In this document: positions 18,801 to 27,651 of the stretch, in pieces
Position numbering within the stretch: the first letter of the stretch is position 1
Layout: the number at the start of each line of letters is the position of its first letter
From: Lentisphaerota bacterium
GTDB lineage: Bacteria > Verrucomicrobiota > Lentisphaeria > Victivallales > Victivallaceae
Assembly: GCA_017134815.1 (NCBI GenBank)
Contig: CP071032.1
Span: forward strand, 248,001-312,000
Length of the DNA: 64,000 nt
Direction of reading: 5' to 3'
Position numbers and translations under genes: made by a program
The notes under the pieces: generated by a model
What the model was told of the DNA's origin: nothing
Database searches by the model: none
The model's input: only the letters and a program-made list of their open reading frames with translations

Positions 18801-18949
18801 GCAAAAGGCGGACCGTCATAAAATACATATTCTTCCTGATCTCTACGGTTTTCCAGAGATTTTTCGAATATTTTATTATGCTTCCAGAAATCGAGGATTT
18901 TCCCCTCCATTTCAGCGAACTTAGGTTGATTGCTTACTGGTTCAAACAT
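15821..18949 (-). CDS. ileS: isoleucyl-tRNA synthetase, class-2 (eukaryote-like) type
   Basis: 1042 aa. HIGH motif as GLPHYGHLLAGTIKD (HYGH, residues 55-58), GWDCHGLPVENE, the editing domain (AWTTTPWTLPSNLALA), and EDGQKMSKRKKNYPDP (about residue 590). The HYGH/KMSKRKKNYPDP combination and the absence of a C-terminal zinc cluster are features of the IleS2 group, which also includes eukaryotic enzymes and mupirocin-tolerant bacterial enzymes. Tolerance here is an inference. Lies between a small membrane-protein gene (11 bases) and trpS. Confidence 0.96.
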   Translation of the reverse strand: MFEPVSNQPKFAEMEGKILDFWKHNKIFEKSLENRRDQEEYVFYDGPPFATGLPHYGHLLAGTIKDVIPRYQTMRGKYVSRTFGWDCHGLPVENEMEKELNLANKQEIENYGIDKFNEACRGIVLRYTAEWEQVVNRMGRWVDFKGGYRTMDLDYMESIWWVFRQLWDKGLIYEGYKILPYCPRCATPLSNFEANQGYEEVMDPAVTVRFKSLEEENTWFLAWTTTPWTLPSNLALAAGPEIDYVKVMDGDSYLIMAEARLSAYYKPEDMPEIVEKFKGSALENMRYEPLFSYFSDLKEAGAFKILLADYVSTEDGTGIVHTAPGFGEDDNAICKAYGLPEVCPIDESCCFTDEVFDYQGRYVKECDKDIIRRLKEEGKLVHRGQIKHNYPHCWRCDSPLIYRALPTWFVNIEKIKDKMIAANAKINWTPQHIKEGRFGKWLANARDWNIGRNRYWGCPLPIWRNESGEVVCIGSVKELESLTGKKIDDIHKHFMDKLEIPSKDGQAPLRRVTEVLDCWFESGSMPYAQQHYPFENKEHFEKNFPADFIAEGLDQTRGWFYTLVVLGAALFDEPPFENVVVNGLILAEDGQKMSKRKKNYPDPSDVIENYGADALRLFMLGSQVVRGEDLKFSETGIKDVLRGVMIPMWNAYSFFVTYANVDKWQPRCASRGPENPSNPLDRWILSSLAQMVEEIQNEMDNYNLQKAANRFEKFVEDLTNWYIRRSRRRFWKSQNDTDKNEAYETLHYVLLTFCRTAAPFIPFSTEAIYRNLRTEEMPESVHLCDYPQADNSRRDVYLETQMENTMTAVSLGRYLRSQHQMKVRQPLAKAVIVVHDDKVRKMLEETSSIISEELNVKEIEFSSNENEVVHRTAKANFKVLGRRLGRLMKEAAAQIAQIGALEIDNILLGGTAELNFSDGSSLEISADDLIIQRDEKAGMTVANEGGITIALDTVLNRELEEEGFAREFVSRIQNMRKDMDFEVSDRINIEYQLDNDFKTALDNFGDYICNEVLALSIEENTGLDAEAVDINGISVKIKVTRA

Positions 18950-18960
18950 TTATGGTTCCG

Positions 18961-19662
18961 TTAATTTATTTTATTGAATGTAATTATATTCTGAAATTTT
19001 ATGCGTATGCTTTTTGTTTTTTTTCCAGTCGAAATTTCAAATACCGCCAGATCGTTGTGAACGGCCTTAATCTTCAAAATCTCAATTCTGGTTCCATCAT
19101 TGACGCACATTTCAAAAGGGCCGCTTCTTTCACCAGTGCTGTCAACAGCAAAATTTTCAAAAAAACGCTTGTTGTACACTTTGCCGTCTGCCTCTGATGA
19201 GGTTTGAGCAGTTGCGTCATGTTTCAGTTTTATAGATGCTGACGCCTGAAATGCCAATTCATTATTGTCCGGGACTTCAGCCCCTTTGCGTAAAGCTCTT
19301 TCAGCCTCTTTACGAACTTTTATATTAAGCAGACTGGATGTCAGGTTTGCCGACTCACCGACGTCTCTTATTTCTTCATCATGCAGTTCAAGACTTCTCG
19401 CCGTTCGCAGTCTTACCGCCAGAATCCCCGGGTATACATACGGGAAGATCAGGCCAATAAAGAAATGTAATATAACTTTGTGCCGGCGCAACTCAGCAAT
19501 TGTTGCCGCCAGAAAGCCGCTGCCCAGCCATACCGCAAAAAATATGAAAGCCAGGCCTATAATTTGCCAGTCCGGCCAGACCCCGGCACGAAAAATTACC
19601 ATAATAAAGCTTTTCAGCGACAAAACAGTGCCCACAATCATCTGTAAAATGGCTGACAGCAT
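18961..19662 (-). CDS. unrecognised membrane protein
   Basis: 233 aa. Hydrophobic segments at about residues 1-25, 32-55 and 62-80 suggest two or three membrane helices; a hydrophilic C-terminal region of about 150 residues contains a Lys/Glu-rich stretch and ends in short beta-like strands (LAVFEISTGKKTKSIRIKF). I do not recognise a family. GGGAG lies 9 bases before ATG 19662 and the stop codon is 11 bases before ileS, so it is probably the first gene of an operon with ileS and trpS. Confidence 0.6.
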   Translation of the reverse strand: MLSAILQMIVGTVLSLKSFIMVIFRAGVWPDWQIIGLAFIFFAVWLGSGFLAATIAELRRHKVILHFFIGLIFPYVYPGILAVRLRTARSLELHDEEIRDVGESANLTSSLLNIKVRKEAERALRKGAEVPDNNELAFQASASIKLKHDATAQTSSEADGKVYNKRFFENFAVDSTGERSGPFEMCVNDGTRIEILKIKAVHNDLAVFEISTGKKTKSIRIKFQNIITFNKIN

Positions 19663-20027
19663 ATAAACTGCTCCCGTTATAATTTCTAAATAAGTAACCG
19701 ATAAGCGGCCAGGCTGATCTTTTTAATATTCCGTTATAGCCCGCATGACCGGATATGATTATTTTTACCGTGTGACTTAATTAATATAGTGTACTAGTAT
19801 TAAACTGAATACTATAATTCTAAAATCAGATTTTTCGAGCATGATGAATTGCTTTTTTACAATTTATCAAATCCGGTTGAATCTTGTTTGTTTCTGAATG
19901 ACAAAAGGTTTTTTTGATAAAATTTCAACATTGATACAATATTAATAAAAATAAGGCGTTTTAATGTTCAGAGCATTCTCGAAAAAAATAAACAGTAGAT
20001 AGTTAACAACAATATGGAGTTATTGAA
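19663..20027. other. divergent intergenic region
   Basis: 365 bases between the divergent membrane-protein and lysine-rich repeat genes. AT-rich, with no convincing ORF or strong hairpin. It must hold promoters for both directions. GGAG at about 20013 is the ribosome binding site of the right-hand gene. Confidence 0.6.
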
Positions 20028-20936
20028 ATGAAAACCAGAACTGTTATGATGCTGATTGCTGCAGGTGTTTTAAGCACTGCCATGACCACTGCGGCGCAAG
20101 CGGTAAAAAGCGATGACAATGCTAATGATGTCAAGAAATGTAAAGGCGACAGGAAACACGATCGGGGAAAGATGCGCAAGTATCTTAAGGAGAAATACCC
20201 TGAGGAAATGAAAAAAATCAAAGAACTGCACAAAACTGACCCGAAGGCGGCTAAAGCCAAGTTTAAAGAGCTGGTAAAAAAAGCTGTCAGGGAAATGCCG
20301 CCGGAGATGAAGGCCAAGATGAAGGCTGACATGTGCAAACGTTCTAAGTGGGTACGTGAAAAAATGAAATATATCATGTATGCCCGTGAAAAATACCCTG
20401 AAGAATTCAAGTCAATAAGAAAAATGCGCGAAGATAATCCTGAGGCTTTCAAAGTGAAAATGAAAGAACTGCTGGATAAAGCCAAAAAAGAGATGCCTAA
20501 AGACTGGAAGCCCAAAAAAGATTTTAGAAAGACATTCAAGCACCATCATAACGGAATGAAGATGCTGCAGACTAAATACGGCAAGGAAATGGACGAAATC
20601 CGCAAACTGCGTAAGACCGATCCCAAAGCCGCCAGAGAAAAATTTAAGGCTCTCAAGAAAAAAGCAAAAGCTGAATTTAAAGCAGAGCGCGAAAAATTTA
20701 TTACGCTGGTCAAAAAATACCGTGAAACCAAAGACCCAAAACTGCTTGAACAGATTAAAGCTGACGTGACTCAGTCAACAGAGCGTCGCCTTGAATTCAA
20801 AAGAAAAATGATTGCAAAAATGCAGGAACGTATTGCTGCAGAAAACAAGAAGCTGCAGGAAGACGAAGCCAAAAAAGATGAGATTGTAAAAAAACGTGTT
20901 CAGCAGATCGTCCAGGATCCTAACTTGACCTGGTAA
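20028..20936 (+). CDS. exported Lys-rich helical repeat protein
   Basis: 302 aa. Signal peptide (VMMLIAAGVLSTAMTTAAQA, cleavage after about residue 24), then an almost purely charged, alpha-helical protein dominated by Lys, Glu, Met, Arg and Ala. Three imperfect repeats of about 55-60 residues can be aligned by eye, each with the pattern KYPEEMKKIKELHKTDPKAA: about residues 48-105, 115-170 and 178-225. The C-terminal 75 residues look like a coiled coil. No enzyme motif. The pattern recalls periplasmic Spy/CpxP-like or histone-like helical proteins only in composition; function unknown. Monocistronic, with a terminator after it. Confidence 0.75.
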   Translation: MKTRTVMMLIAAGVLSTAMTTAAQAVKSDDNANDVKKCKGDRKHDRGKMRKYLKEKYPEEMKKIKELHKTDPKAAKAKFKELVKKAVREMPPEMKAKMKADMCKRSKWVREKMKYIMYAREKYPEEFKSIRKMREDNPEAFKVKMKELLDKAKKEMPKDWKPKKDFRKTFKHHHNGMKMLQTKYGKEMDEIRKLRKTDPKAAREKFKALKKKAKAEFKAEREKFITLVKKYRETKDPKLLEQIKADVTQSTERRLEFKRKMIAKMQERIAAENKKLQEDEAKKDEIVKKRVQQIVQDPNLTW

Positions 20937-20959
20937 TTTTGCTTTAACTGTTGAATTTC

Positions 20960-20997
20960 AATCCCCGGGGATAATTTTTCTCCGGGGATTTTTAATG
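20960..20997 (+). terminator. intrinsic terminator of the Lys-rich repeat gene
   Basis: Stem AATCCCCGG / CCGGGGATT with a 13-base loop followed by TTTTTAAT, 24 bases after the stop codon at 20936. Confidence 0.85.
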
Positions 20998-21104
20998 TTG
21001 TCACAGGGGCAGGGGACAGTTTACTTGAAAAGATTTCAATCTTTAAACTGTTATTTGCCTTAAACATTTTGTTCACAAAGTATGCACGTGGAACCTGAGT
21101 AAGC

Positions 21105-22616
21105 TTATTTAACTCTGTTCTTTTTTGTCTCTTTCAAATATTTGCGCAGCTTACTTTGTTTTGGTGTAGGAAATGAAAGCAGGTAATATGATACGTTATC
21201 CGCAAACGCGTAGCTTTCTGTAATACCCATATGAGCAGCTTTCAAGTGGATAACGGCGCGCCAGTTGATTGGGGACTGCATAAACGGGACCCATTCGCGC
21301 CCTTCGCGTTCGTCCATACGAGCACTGGACGCGAGAACCTTGCCGTCGCCGGCTTCGTATTTTGTAACAGTCAGCTTACCGGTTTGGGGATCGACTTCGG
21401 CCTGCCGGCTGGTCTTGACAGCATCGCCGGCGAAAAGAATCATGGCTATATCTTTCGGTGGTAAGTCATATATTCGCATTGCTTCAGTAAATTGCTTTGC
21501 TCTTGCCAGGCACTTTCTGAGGTGGTCTAAAGCAATCATATAGCGCTGACTTTTCTTTTTTACTCCGGGCAGCATTATTTTGAGGTATTTATCCTGGCCG
21601 GGGTCAGCCAGCCCCCACTTATATTTAATCCAGTTCCTGATATCAAACATGTCTATATTTTTTCCGGAACCCTTTTCTATTACCGAACGCGTACTGGTCA
21701 AAGGCAGCATCTGATAATAAGTTGCAAAGGTGCCAATCACTGAAGGCGGGTATGCCGGAGCTCTTGGATCGACTTGCAGCCCGTTAACCAGCTCGACGCA
21801 GGTATCAAGATAGCCCGCATTCGGGGTGCCGACAATAATCAGTTTATCAATATATTTACTGCCTTTCCACTCCAGATCCGGCAGTGAACCGTCAGCAGGC
21901 AGGTCATCGCCGCCGTAGCGGAGATAATACCTGGACAAGAGACCACCCATGGAATGGGCAATAATATCAAACTGTACATCAAAATTCTTAAGTCCGTACA
22001 GTTTCTCATACTCATGCTGCAGGTATTTTCTTTTTTTACTGATAAAATGATCCAGCCTTTTTGCATTTTCCGGCAGGTCGCGTCTCCAGTCGTAATAGAA
22101 AGTAAAAAGCGAGTAGAACTTTTTACCTTCGGGCAGTGGGCGGTGTGATGGGACATAACCGGCAATTGTGAGAATCTGGATCAGTTTATTGTAGGCATCT
22201 ACATGAAACTGGATTCCCAGCAGCTTTACATTGAATTTTGAGAGAAGTTTATAGGCATAGACGTTGTCTTTCAGCTGGTCCAGGCGTTTACCTTCGCCCA
22301 TGGGATGGCTCAATTGCCTCAGGTGTTCATTGGAGTATCCATTAAAGGCTTCTCTGCCGGTAAAATCCCCCCAGACGGTTTTTCCGGTAACGTGATTTTT
22401 CAGCCTGGCGCCCAGAAAGCCGTGAATCACTATGACTGGATTCCTAGCCGGGCCCTGGTATTCTGCAGACTTTCTTGCAATATTACCAAAAAGTGGCTTG
22501 TCATATACCTTGCAGGAGTTATAAGAGCCGATTGCAGGGTCAGTAGAGTTACAGCCGGAAAAAAGAGCGACGAATGCCATAGCGGCACATCCTGACAGAA
22601 ATCGATGTATTTCCAT
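21105..22616 (-). CDS. LCAT-like alpha/beta hydrolase lipoprotein
   Basis: 503 aa. Lipobox LFSGC at residues 18-22 predicts a lipid-anchored envelope protein. The alpha/beta-hydrolase core includes PVIVIHGFLGARL (oxyanion region) and the nucleophile elbow DIIAHSMGGLLSRYY (S222). YYDWRRD and GTPNAGYLD match the lecithin:cholesterol acyltransferase / phospholipid acyltransferase family, which transfers or hydrolyses acyl chains of lipids. A later Asp (LFAGDAVK) and His (HLKAAHMGI) are plausible triad partners. Substrate unknown. Lies 143 bases downstream of the histidine kinase on the same strand. Confidence 0.82.
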   Translation of the reverse strand: MEIHRFLSGCAAMAFVALFSGCNSTDPAIGSYNSCKVYDKPLFGNIARKSAEYQGPARNPVIVIHGFLGARLKNHVTGKTVWGDFTGREAFNGYSNEHLRQLSHPMGEGKRLDQLKDNVYAYKLLSKFNVKLLGIQFHVDAYNKLIQILTIAGYVPSHRPLPEGKKFYSLFTFYYDWRRDLPENAKRLDHFISKKRKYLQHEYEKLYGLKNFDVQFDIIAHSMGGLLSRYYLRYGGDDLPADGSLPDLEWKGSKYIDKLIIVGTPNAGYLDTCVELVNGLQVDPRAPAYPPSVIGTFATYYQMLPLTSTRSVIEKGSGKNIDMFDIRNWIKYKWGLADPGQDKYLKIMLPGVKKKSQRYMIALDHLRKCLARAKQFTEAMRIYDLPPKDIAMILFAGDAVKTSRQAEVDPQTGKLTVTKYEAGDGKVLASSARMDEREGREWVPFMQSPINWRAVIHLKAAHMGITESYAFADNVSYYLLSFPTPKQSKLRKYLKETKKNRVK

Positions 22617-22759
22617 ATCTCATCCCAGAATAAAGTTTTCTTTTTTTTTGTTTGATATATAACTTATGAAAATATAATGTGGTTGCAGCTTATTACAAAA
22701 AAAATGAGAAAAAATGTTATTTAACTGTTTCAGCTTGAAAATCTGTTTTGCGAAAAGTG

Positions 22760-25700
22760 TTACCGGGTTTGCAGCAGTTCTATTATTTTTTCATATGCAA
22801 ACTTGTCCGCCAGGTTTACAAGCATTCCAATCTGACACTTTTTGAGCGAAGATTGTTTTACCAGTTTTTTAAACTCAGCTTGTTTGCCGTTTTCAATTGC
22901 ACTGATCATTTCAGCTTTAAGCTGGCTGGATATTTTCAAATCGCTGCTGCATGGTTCTTCAGAATCTGCAGTTTTCTTTTTGACGACTTTTGCAGTAAAC
23001 TTGCACCCGAGCAAACGTTTAAGAGCCTTTAGAATATCCTCTTGGATATAGGGTTTACAAATATACTCATCTGTGACTTTTTTCATCTCTTGATTTTTAT
23101 CAGGCTCCATGGTACTGGCTGTTACCATTATAATCGGAGTCTTGCTTGATAACCCTTTAATTCTGGCCGCGGTAGTCAAGCCGTCCATCTCCGGCATGTG
23201 CTGATCGAGCAGGACCGCATCGTATTGTCCATTTTTAAATTCTTCAAAAGCCTCTTTGCCATTTTCAACCTGCGATACTTTAAAGCCAAATGCCTTGAGC
23301 ATTTCCGCCAGCACCTGCCGGTTGGTATCGTTGTCATCTGCAACCAGCAGCTTATATTCCGGCTCGCCTTTTGCCAGGCCTTGAATTTCAGTTTTTTTGC
23401 TCTTTGCCTTACTGGAGCTTGTTTGGTCAACTGTTTCAGCTGAGAACTGGAATAAGAAAGAGCAGCCCTTACCCTCAGTACTCTGTACTGTAATATCTCC
23501 TCCAATCAGTTTTGCGTACTGCAGGCTGATCGGCAGTCCAAGTCCGGTACCTTCCTGCCAGTGTTCACGGTCCGCCTGCTCGAAAGGTACAAAAATCAGG
23601 TTCAGCTTATCTGCAGCGATGCCGCACCCAGTGTCGTTGACTTCAATAATAAAGATACGTTTATTGTGGGCCTGAGAGCTTGGCTGCAGTGAGTAAGCTT
23701 TGATTTCCACGCCGCCACTATTAGTAAATTTAACAGCATTTCCAATGAGATTGATTATAATTTGACGAATTTTTCCGGCATCAGCAGAAATGAACTCCGG
23801 CATTTTCTTATCAATATTGAGTTTAAGCCAGAGATTTTTGCTTTCTGTCCTGACTTTAAACATTGCTTCCATATCCTTGAGCATATCTTTGATGCTGAAC
23901 TGGGTCTTGGCAATTTTGGTACGCCCGGCTTCAATCTTGGATATTTCAAGAACGTCATTTATTAACGCCAGGAGGTGTTCGCCGCTGCGGTTAATTACAT
24001 CCAGGTTATGGTTTTGCTGTTCATTGAGGTTGGAGTCGCGCCGCATCAGCTGAGTGAAGCCTAATATCGCATTCATCGGAGTACGGATCTCGTGGCTCAT
24101 CATTGACAGGAAGCTGCTTTTGGCTCTGCTGGCAGCATTTGCCTTATCAACTGCTTCTTTCAGCTCATTCGTACGTTCAGCTACTCTTTGCTCCAGGGCG
24201 CTGTGCGCCGCTTTAAGCTCATTCTCGAAGTTTTTTCTTCTTGTAATATCAAATATAATTCCTTCTATCGCTGAAAGCTTTCCTTCTTCAGTGTAAACGC
24301 CGACACCGCGCTCATTGACCCATTTTACATCACCTGATTTTGTGATGATACGGTATTCAATATCAAAAGGTCTGTGCTTTTCGACAGCAATCTGAACCTG
24401 GTCCCAGACATTGTTCTGGTCTTCAGGGTAAATGAGCTCATGAAATGATTTGACCCGGTTAAACAGCAGTTCACTTGTTCTGTAACCGGTCAACGGCAGG
24501 CAGCCCTCACTGACAAATTCCATGGTCCACTCAGTGTCATTCTGGCAGTGGTGAACCATGCCCGGTACATTCTGACTCATATTGAAAAAGCGCCTTTCGC
24601 TTTCCCGCAGCGCTTCCGTAGCCTGTTTCCGTTCAGTAATATCTCTTACAATAGCCTGCACATAATGTTTGCTGTTCAATTCCAGTTGGTTCAATGCAAC
24701 TTCAACATCAAATGGAGTACCGTCCTTTTTAATATGCTTCCAGTAAAAACGCTGTGGATCTCCCTTTAGTGCGGCAGTTATGTACTGATGTGCCAGCTCC
24801 TCAGCATTGGTCATTGAAAATTGTTCTTTGGCTGTAAAGTCTAACGGGGATTTTCTTTCAATTTCTTTTTTATCTTTAAGCCCGAACATCTTTAATGCTT
24901 TCTGATTGCAGTCTACAAAAACTTCATCTTCTATCAGCAAAATGCCGTCATTTGCCGTTTCAAACAAAGTGCGGTATTTTTTTTCGCTTCTCCTTAAGGC
25001 TGCAGCGGCTTTTTCGGTAACAGCTATATTGATTCTGCGCAGCGGTGTAACAATGGATTTCGCGGTAAGCAGTGCGACCACAGAAACAATTGCTATTGCC
25101 AGCAGACCGGAAAACAGAAACCATTTTTCCAGCCTGTAGACTGGCTGGAAAGCATAGTCCTTATCAATTTTTATGACCAGTCCCCACTCAAGGTCAGGCA
25201 GGTAACGCCAGTCAGCGATAACCTCTTTTCCGCGGTAGTCCTTGAAATATCCGTAGCCACTGGTTTTGTTCAGGGCAAAGGCCATCGGGATATCAGTATT
25301 GATATCTGCACTTCTGACACAGACAGGCGGGTCTAACTCTGGTGCCGCGCCAATGAAATATGCCTCGTTGCCATACTTGCTGCCGACAAGCATCTCGCCT
25401 TCTGTTCCCAGAACTTTTGTATTATTGATTATGTTGCTGATTTCGTCGACATTTATTCTGGCGGTCAGCAGGCCGCCGAATTTATTGTCAACCATTACCC
25501 AGGAGGTGACATAGGCATATGGTTCCTGGTCAACTCTTGTCGGAATAAAGCTGGACATTCTGTTACTTGTTTTTCTGCCTTTCTGGAAGGCGCGCCGCAG
25601 TTTTCTGTCTATGTTTTTTGCTGTCAGAACATTTAATCCGACCAACTCTTTGTCCAAGGCAAAAAGGATACGTCCATCAGAAGAAATCAGCATGATTTCA

Positions 25701-26056
25701 TCCAGATTGTTGGCGCGGCAGAATTTTTTAAATTGCGGCTCCAGTGTGGAGTTTTCAGTCAGAAGTTTTTCCTTTGAAGGTGATTTGTCCAGCTTTTGCA
25801 GAGCATCGATAATTACCTGATTCATGGAAATAATATTTATATATTCTTTATAACTCGCAAAATACTTACTGATATAATTAGCTTTATTCTGGGCGATGGA
25901 AATTAGATTATTAATAATTGCCTGTTTGGTGATGCCAGCAGCGTGATAAAATGCCATATAACCAGCGCTGATCCAGGATAGAAAAGTAATAAGCACAAAT
26001 AAAGAAATGAGTTTCTGAGCAATCCGGTAGCTTTCATGCTTAAATTCATTTCTCAT
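22760..26056 (-). CDS. hybrid sensor histidine kinase (Cache-PAS-PAS-HisKA-HATPase-REC)
   Basis: 1098 aa. TM helix 1 at residues 19-40, an extracytoplasmic Cache-type sensor domain (about 45-305), TM helix 2 (about 307-332), PAS domains at about 355-475 and 485-610, a short coiled coil, HisKA with SMMSHEIRTPMNAILGF (phospho-acceptor H655), HATPase_c (INLIGNAVKFTNSGGVEI, GLGLPISL), and a REC domain with LLDQHMPEMDG (phospho-acceptor D951). A C-terminal helical tail of about 80 residues lacks an obvious HPt histidine. It senses an unknown periplasmic signal. It is divergent from a REC-PP2C gene, its probable downstream partner. Confidence 0.93.
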   Translation of the reverse strand: MRNEFKHESYRIAQKLISLFVLITFLSWISAGYMAFYHAAGITKQAIINNLISIAQNKANYISKYFASYKEYINIISMNQVIIDALQKLDKSPSKEKLLTENSTLEPQFKKFCRANNLDEIMLISSDGRILFALDKELVGLNVLTAKNIDRKLRRAFQKGRKTSNRMSSFIPTRVDQEPYAYVTSWVMVDNKFGGLLTARINVDEISNIINNTKVLGTEGEMLVGSKYGNEAYFIGAAPELDPPVCVRSADINTDIPMAFALNKTSGYGYFKDYRGKEVIADWRYLPDLEWGLVIKIDKDYAFQPVYRLEKWFLFSGLLAIAIVSVVALLTAKSIVTPLRRINIAVTEKAAAALRRSEKKYRTLFETANDGILLIEDEVFVDCNQKALKMFGLKDKKEIERKSPLDFTAKEQFSMTNAEELAHQYITAALKGDPQRFYWKHIKKDGTPFDVEVALNQLELNSKHYVQAIVRDITERKQATEALRESERRFFNMSQNVPGMVHHCQNDTEWTMEFVSEGCLPLTGYRTSELLFNRVKSFHELIYPEDQNNVWDQVQIAVEKHRPFDIEYRIITKSGDVKWVNERGVGVYTEEGKLSAIEGIIFDITRRKNFENELKAAHSALEQRVAERTNELKEAVDKANAASRAKSSFLSMMSHEIRTPMNAILGFTQLMRRDSNLNEQQNHNLDVINRSGEHLLALINDVLEISKIEAGRTKIAKTQFSIKDMLKDMEAMFKVRTESKNLWLKLNIDKKMPEFISADAGKIRQIIINLIGNAVKFTNSGGVEIKAYSLQPSSQAHNKRIFIIEVNDTGCGIAADKLNLIFVPFEQADREHWQEGTGLGLPISLQYAKLIGGDITVQSTEGKGCSFLFQFSAETVDQTSSSKAKSKKTEIQGLAKGEPEYKLLVADDNDTNRQVLAEMLKAFGFKVSQVENGKEAFEEFKNGQYDAVLLDQHMPEMDGLTTAARIKGLSSKTPIIMVTASTMEPDKNQEMKKVTDEYICKPYIQEDILKALKRLLGCKFTAKVVKKKTADSEEPCSSDLKISSQLKAEMISAIENGKQAEFKKLVKQSSLKKCQIGMLVNLADKFAYEKIIELLQTR

Positions 26057-26309
26057 CTGTTATAAACCTCAATTTAAAGCATCTAAAATAGATAAAACGG
26101 CATGGATTTGCGAATGTAAACTCCTGCTTCAAGGTAATATTGCCCGGAAAATGTATCTTTTCAAGCTTTTGCATTCATGGTCTTAAAATATTGAAAATAA
26201 ATCATAGATATATCAGCGTTTTTTTAATGAATTTTTTGAAAAAAAGCTAATGTGGAAGTAAACTTTAAATATAGTGTCTTAAAATCCTGTTCTGGAGAGT
26301 AAATGCTTT

Positions 26310-27647
26310 ATGAATATTGCAGAGCCCAAGTCTTTGATTATGATTGTCGACGACATGGTTGATAATTTGAAATTACTGCAGACTCTTCTTACTTCAAACG
26401 GATACCGTACCGCAGTATTTCCAAAAGCTGAACTGGCTTTGCGTTCTATTGAAAGCACCTCGCCAGACTTGATCCTGCTGGATATAAATATGCCGGGTAT
26501 GAATGGGTATGAGTTCTGTAAAATTATAAAAAAGCGTAAGAACTTAGCCGATATTCCGGTTATCTACCTGAGTGCAATGAATGAACTTGATGATAAGCTC
26601 AAGGCATTTACCTCAGGCGGAATCGACTATATAGCTAAACCCTTCCAGTTTGATGAAGTACTGGCACGGGTAAGTACCCATGTAAAACTGCGGCAACAGA
26701 AAATTGAGCTTGAAAAGCGAAACGCTCAGCTGCAGCAGATGGAGCAGAGCCTGGAACAGCTGGTCATAAAGCGGACTGAGCAGTTAAGTGCTTCAAATAC
26801 TCAGCTCAAAGCAAGCCAGAATGAACTGCATAAACTCAACCTTGAACTTGAAAAGCGTGTTGAGGACCGGACGATTAAACTGCAGCGCTCTAATGAGGCT
26901 CTTGAAGAGTCTATTCGAAAGCTCAAGCAGGATGAGGAGGCGGGCAGGATGGTGCAGTTCAAGCTGCTGCCTGATCCTGAAATGGAGATTTCAGGCTTTG
27001 AATTCAAGCACTTTCTACAGCCTTCTCTGTATATGAGTGGAGATTTTGTGGACTATTTTGAAGTAGACGATGAACACATAGTTTTTTATCTGGCTGACGT
27101 TTCCGGACATGGCGCAGCCCCAGCTTTTGTTACTTTTCTGATGCGCAGTTTTATCAACAACCGACTCACCAATTACTGGAACAAACATGAATATATAATT
27201 CTTGATCCGGGTAAACTGCTTGCCAGTTTCAATAAGTCTCTGCTGGAAGAGGAACTTGATCGTTTTATAACAATGTTTTACGGAGTGATTAACATTGGGA
27301 GTAATACGCTCCGTTATTCTAACGCCGGACACTTTCCTTTTCCTTTTATGGTTACTGATAACGCCGTAAGGCAGATTATTCACAAGGCTCCTCCGATAGG
27401 AATGTTTGAGTTTTCAGAATTTACTAATAGTGAAATTGTGCTGCCGGACACTTTTAATATGACAGTTTTCAGCGATGGAGTCCTGGAAATTATTGAAGAA
27501 AAAAATATAAAATCGCAGCTTGACGTGCTGGAAAATGACACTCTAAAGTACAGTGGAAACTTTAAAAAACTCATAAGTTCCCTGGACATAAAAAAGTTTA
27601 TGCCGCTGCAGGATGATATTACCATACTCAGCATTAAAAGAGGATAG
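26310..27647 (+). CDS. REC-PP2C (SpoIIE/RsbU-type) phosphatase
   Basis: 445 aa. REC domain 1-125 (IMIVDDMVDN, LILLDINMPGMNGYEF with D58), a Gln/Glu/Leu-rich coiled coil of about residues 128-212, and a PP2C-type SpoIIE phosphatase domain (SGDFVDYF, FYLADVSGHGAAPAFVTF, LRYSNAGHFPFP, VFSDGVLEIIEEK). In known partner-switching pathways such phosphatases dephosphorylate an anti-anti-sigma factor. The STAS gene begins 4 bases downstream, so it is the likely substrate. No RsbW-like kinase is encoded nearby. Confidence 0.93.
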   Translation: MNIAEPKSLIMIVDDMVDNLKLLQTLLTSNGYRTAVFPKAELALRSIESTSPDLILLDINMPGMNGYEFCKIIKKRKNLADIPVIYLSAMNELDDKLKAFTSGGIDYIAKPFQFDEVLARVSTHVKLRQQKIELEKRNAQLQQMEQSLEQLVIKRTEQLSASNTQLKASQNELHKLNLELEKRVEDRTIKLQRSNEALEESIRKLKQDEEAGRMVQFKLLPDPEMEISGFEFKHFLQPSLYMSGDFVDYFEVDDEHIVFYLADVSGHGAAPAFVTFLMRSFINNRLTNYWNKHEYIILDPGKLLASFNKSLLEEELDRFITMFYGVINIGSNTLRYSNAGHFPFPFMVTDNAVRQIIHKAPPIGMFEFSEFTNSEIVLPDTFNMTVFSDGVLEIIEEKNIKSQLDVLENDTLKYSGNFKKLISSLDIKKFMPLQDDITILSIKRG

Positions 27648-27651
27648 TTTC

